A DNA stretch of 64,000 nt from Streptococcus sp. Marseille-P6264. GTDB taxonomy: Bacteria; Bacillota; Bacilli; Lactobacillales; Streptococcaceae. Positions 62,373 to 64,000 of this stretch are shown piece by piece. The number at the start of each line of letters is the position of its first letter. The stretch's first letter is position 1. The DNA is taken from NCBI RefSeq assembly GCF_902460355.1, contig NZ_CABPTO010000006.1, positions 1 to 64,000 on the forward strand, in the 5' to 3' direction. Made by a program: the position numbers and the translations under genes. The notes under the pieces are model-generated. The model searched no databases and was not told the origin of the DNA. It saw only the letters and a program-made list of their open reading frames with translations.

Positions 62373-62997
62373 CATCTGTTCGCATGTAATCTAGGTTGTT
62401 CCAAGCAAGTAACTTGAAAGAGTCAAAATTGTCTGTTTCCAAAATGGTGAGGCTAGCATTGGCCAAGCCTCCGTCCTTACGGAGCAAAGATGTTTCGTAA
62501 CCGAGCAGGCGCCGAATGCTGGCAGTTAGGTTGGCACCATGTCCGACAATTAGGACATTTTGAAAATCTTTCCCTTTGAGAGATTTCACGAAGGAAATTG
62601 TCCGCTGGGTGGTTTGATCAACGGATTCTGCTCCAAATAGTTGGTGATCAAACTGGGATAGATCGTGGCGGAAGGCCCACATCTGCTGAGGATAGGTGTC
62701 TTCTACAGTAGCAATTTTGCCTCCTTCTAGTTTTCCAAGAGCCCACTCTCTTAGTTGAGGAGTCGGAATGATATCGGTTTGATGCTGGTTTTCACTTTGA
62801 ATAATCTCTGCAGAACGGTAAGCGCGCGGCAAATCGCTGGAGTAGATTTTATCGAATTTAACGTTTGACAAGTGCTTGCCCAAGCGCTTGAGCTCGTCAA
62901 TAGAGGTTTCAAGCAGTGGAGAATCTCCGCTTGCCCCTTGGAAACGCATTTCTAGATTCCATTCGGTTTTTCCATGTCGGATAAAATACAATTTCAT
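62356..62997 (-). CDS. Histidine phosphatase family protein (GpmB-like)
   Basis: The 213-residue protein has the phosphohistidine motif FIRHGKTEWN (His at about residue 8), a second histidine in VGHGANLTASIRRLLG (about 153), and DLPRAYRSAEII. It belongs to the cofactor-dependent phosphoglycerate mutase-like group (GpmB/PhoE), whose members are often broad phosphatases rather than mutases. The exact substrate is unknown. It is followed by its own terminator. Confidence 0.9.
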   Translation of the reverse strand: MKLYFIRHGKTEWNLEMRFQGASGDSPLLETSIDELKRLGKHLSNVKFDKIYSSDLPRAYRSAEIIQSENQHQTDIIPTPQLREWALGKLEGGKIATVEDTYPQQMWAFRHDLSQFDHQLFGAESVDQTTQRTISFVKSLKGKDFQNVLIVGHGANLTASIRRLLGYETSLLRKDGGLANASLTILETDNFDSFKLLAWNNLDYMRTDETANL

Positions 62998-63030
62998 ATC
63001 AAGATCCTTTTTTCTTTTGAAGCTAAAAAC

Positions 63031-63507
63031 TTAGTCCTCTTTCAAGTCCGCGAACTGTGCTTGAACAAAGTCAGCCAAGTCCTGAGCCTTGATCTGGATG
63101 CTACGGCCGATCTCACCAGCAGAAACAATGATGCTTTCGCGACTTAGAGCCGTTTGGTCAATGAAAATTGGGAAGGAGTGCTTTTGGCGAATTCCGATAG
63201 GATTATTGGCACCATGGATGTAACCAGTCGTTTTTTCTAAATCTTTTTGCGGAATCATGCTAACTTTTTTATTGCCTGAAATTTTTGCTAATTTCTTTTC
63301 CGACAGATGTTCGGTGATAGGCAGGATGCCAATGACTGTTCCTGTTTTATCCCCGTTTAAAGCCAGTGTTTTATAAATTTGCGAGCGGTCAAATTCTTCA
63401 GTTAGGTTATCATCCAAAGCATTAATTTGCAAGCCTTGGTGCTCAATTTTTGCCTTGTTTAAAATTTGCTCAACCAGTGTTTTTTTGAGTTTTGTCTTTT
63501 TTGCCAT
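63031..63507 (-). CDS. ebsC: Cys-tRNA(Pro) deacylase, YbaK/EbsC family
   Basis: The 158-residue YbaK-domain protein removes cysteine from mischarged tRNA-Pro. Family segments are KTLALNGDKTGTVIGILPITEHLSEKKLAKISGNKKVSMIP (about residues 45-85), GYIHGANNPIGIRQK (about 94-108) and an end with IVSAGEIGRSIQIKAQDLADF. It starts within the last bases of the DUF368 gene (TAATG), so the two are cotranscribed. The ebsC name comes from an enterococcal homologue; the role is better described by YbaK. Confidence 0.9.
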   Translation of the reverse strand: MAKKTKLKKTLVEQILNKAKIEHQGLQINALDDNLTEEFDRSQIYKTLALNGDKTGTVIGILPITEHLSEKKLAKISGNKKVSMIPQKDLEKTTGYIHGANNPIGIRQKHSFPIFIDQTALSRESIIVSAGEIGRSIQIKAQDLADFVQAQFADLKED

Positions 63508-64000
63508 TATTTATACTTCTCTTCTAATTGGGACATCCAAATTCCTAGCCAGATACCTAGTCCAAAGAAAAAGGCGGCAAGAACGAGTGTGAAAATGGAT
63601 ACTCCTGCATAACTAATGCTCTCACTGTTGCCACTTTGAGGGAGAACAATGAGCAAGGTACTGGACAATACAATGCCAATGATAAAATGGTAAACGCGGG
63701 AATGATAATGCTTCAAAATGTAATCCATGGCTTTTGAAAAGAGAATCAGAGCCAGAGCGCCACCGATGCCGATAGGCAGAAAGGTGCCAAATAAATCCAG
63801 ACGTTTAAATCCTGTCAGCATGGGAGTATAGAGCCCTAGAATCAATAGCAGATTTGAAGGGCTGAGTCCCGGAATCAAGATTCCTAAAGCGATAAGGGCA
63901 CCCGCTAAAATAAAGGATAAGAAGTTAGCTGGCAGTGTTCCCACCATTCCATTCAGTGAATAGAGGAAGACGCCCGACAAGATGAAACTAAGCCAGAAGG
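63507..64000 (-). CDS. DUF368 membrane protein, C-terminal part (5' end outside window)
   Basis: The leftward frame is open to the right edge, so the protein is truncated by the window; about 164 residues are visible. It has at least four helices and the DUF368 block LIALGILIPGLSPSNLLLILGLY. DUF368 proteins have recently been linked to undecaprenyl-phosphate flipping (PopT-type); whether this one does so is inference. It shares one base with ebsC. Confidence 0.88.
   Translation of the reverse strand, partial: FWLSFILSGVFLYSLNGMVGTLPANFLSFILAGALIALGILIPGLSPSNLLLILGLYTPMLTGFKRLDLFGTFLPIGIGGALALILFSKAMDYILKHYHSRVYHFIIGIVLSSTLLIVLPQSGNSESISYAGVSIFTLVLAAFFFGLGIWLGIWMSQLEEKYK

Overview
The window is chromosomal DNA of a low-GC Gram-positive coccus, almost certainly an oral Streptococcus of the sanguinis group (sanguinis, gordonii, cristatus and relatives). 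The signs are a serine-rich-repeat LPXTG adhesin end, an arcABCDT cluster with an Fnr-like gene (flp) upstream and a convergent argR-queA, SigX (competence) boxes before coiA and a YdbC gene, and the runs holA-sodA, coiA-pepF-prsA-alaS, ybeY-dgkA-era-mutM-coaE-pmrA-rpmG-secG-rnr-smpB and gor-macAB-like. The species call is inference. No rRNA, prophage or CRISPR array is present; there is one tRNA (Thr, GGT).

Layout. (1) 1-2.9 kb: the 3' end of a serine-rich-repeat adhesin, an IS110-family remnant, a shortened GtfB-like gene and a frame-broken small membrane gene; this looks like a decayed or rearranged adhesin-glycosylation locus. (2) 3-7 kb: holA, sodA, a membrane-anchored beta-lactamase-fold protein and a YhfC-type intramembrane protease. 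(3) 7.1-16.4 kb: the arginine deiminase system, with Flp upstream, arcA-B-C-D-T, then argR and queA on the other strand. Candidate control sites (cre-like sites, perfect inverted repeats, an intercistronic hairpin) lie between these genes. (4) 16.5-20 kb: nagB with a NagR-type operator, a D,D-carboxypeptidase and an MFS transporter. (5) 20-28 kb: competence gene coiA with its SigX box, pepF, an O-methyltransferase, prsA, then an alanine T-box leader in front of a LURP-one protein and alaS.

(6) 28.2-33.4 kb: a divergent five-gene island of unrecognised membrane-anchored proteins (three leftward, two rightward), closed at each end by strong terminators. It is the best candidate here for an undescribed system. 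(7) 33.4-37.7 kb: an operon with a small XRE regulator, a PspC protein, DUF3169, a two-part ABC transporter and a DUF3267 HExxH protein; a perfect 10-bp palindrome overlies its -35. (8) 37.8-39.8 kb: alanine dehydrogenase (leftward), a GNAT acetyltransferase and tRNA-Thr.

(9) 39.9-50.3 kb: a dense housekeeping run for ribosome maturation, lipid kinase, Era, DNA repair (MutM), CoA synthesis, efflux, L33, SecG, RNase R and SmpB, then TehB. (10) 50.5-57.2 kb: a CcpA-controlled secreted C69 dipeptidase, a U32 protein, a YolD-like protein, a SigX-controlled YdbC, BirA-controlled bioY and glutathione reductase. (11) 57.3-64 kb: a MacAB-like efflux operon with a palindrome at its promoter, a streptococcal intergenic hairpin repeat, and leftward lysS, a phosphoglycerate-mutase-like gene, a YbaK/EbsC deacylase and the C-terminal part of a DUF368 membrane protein that runs off the window.
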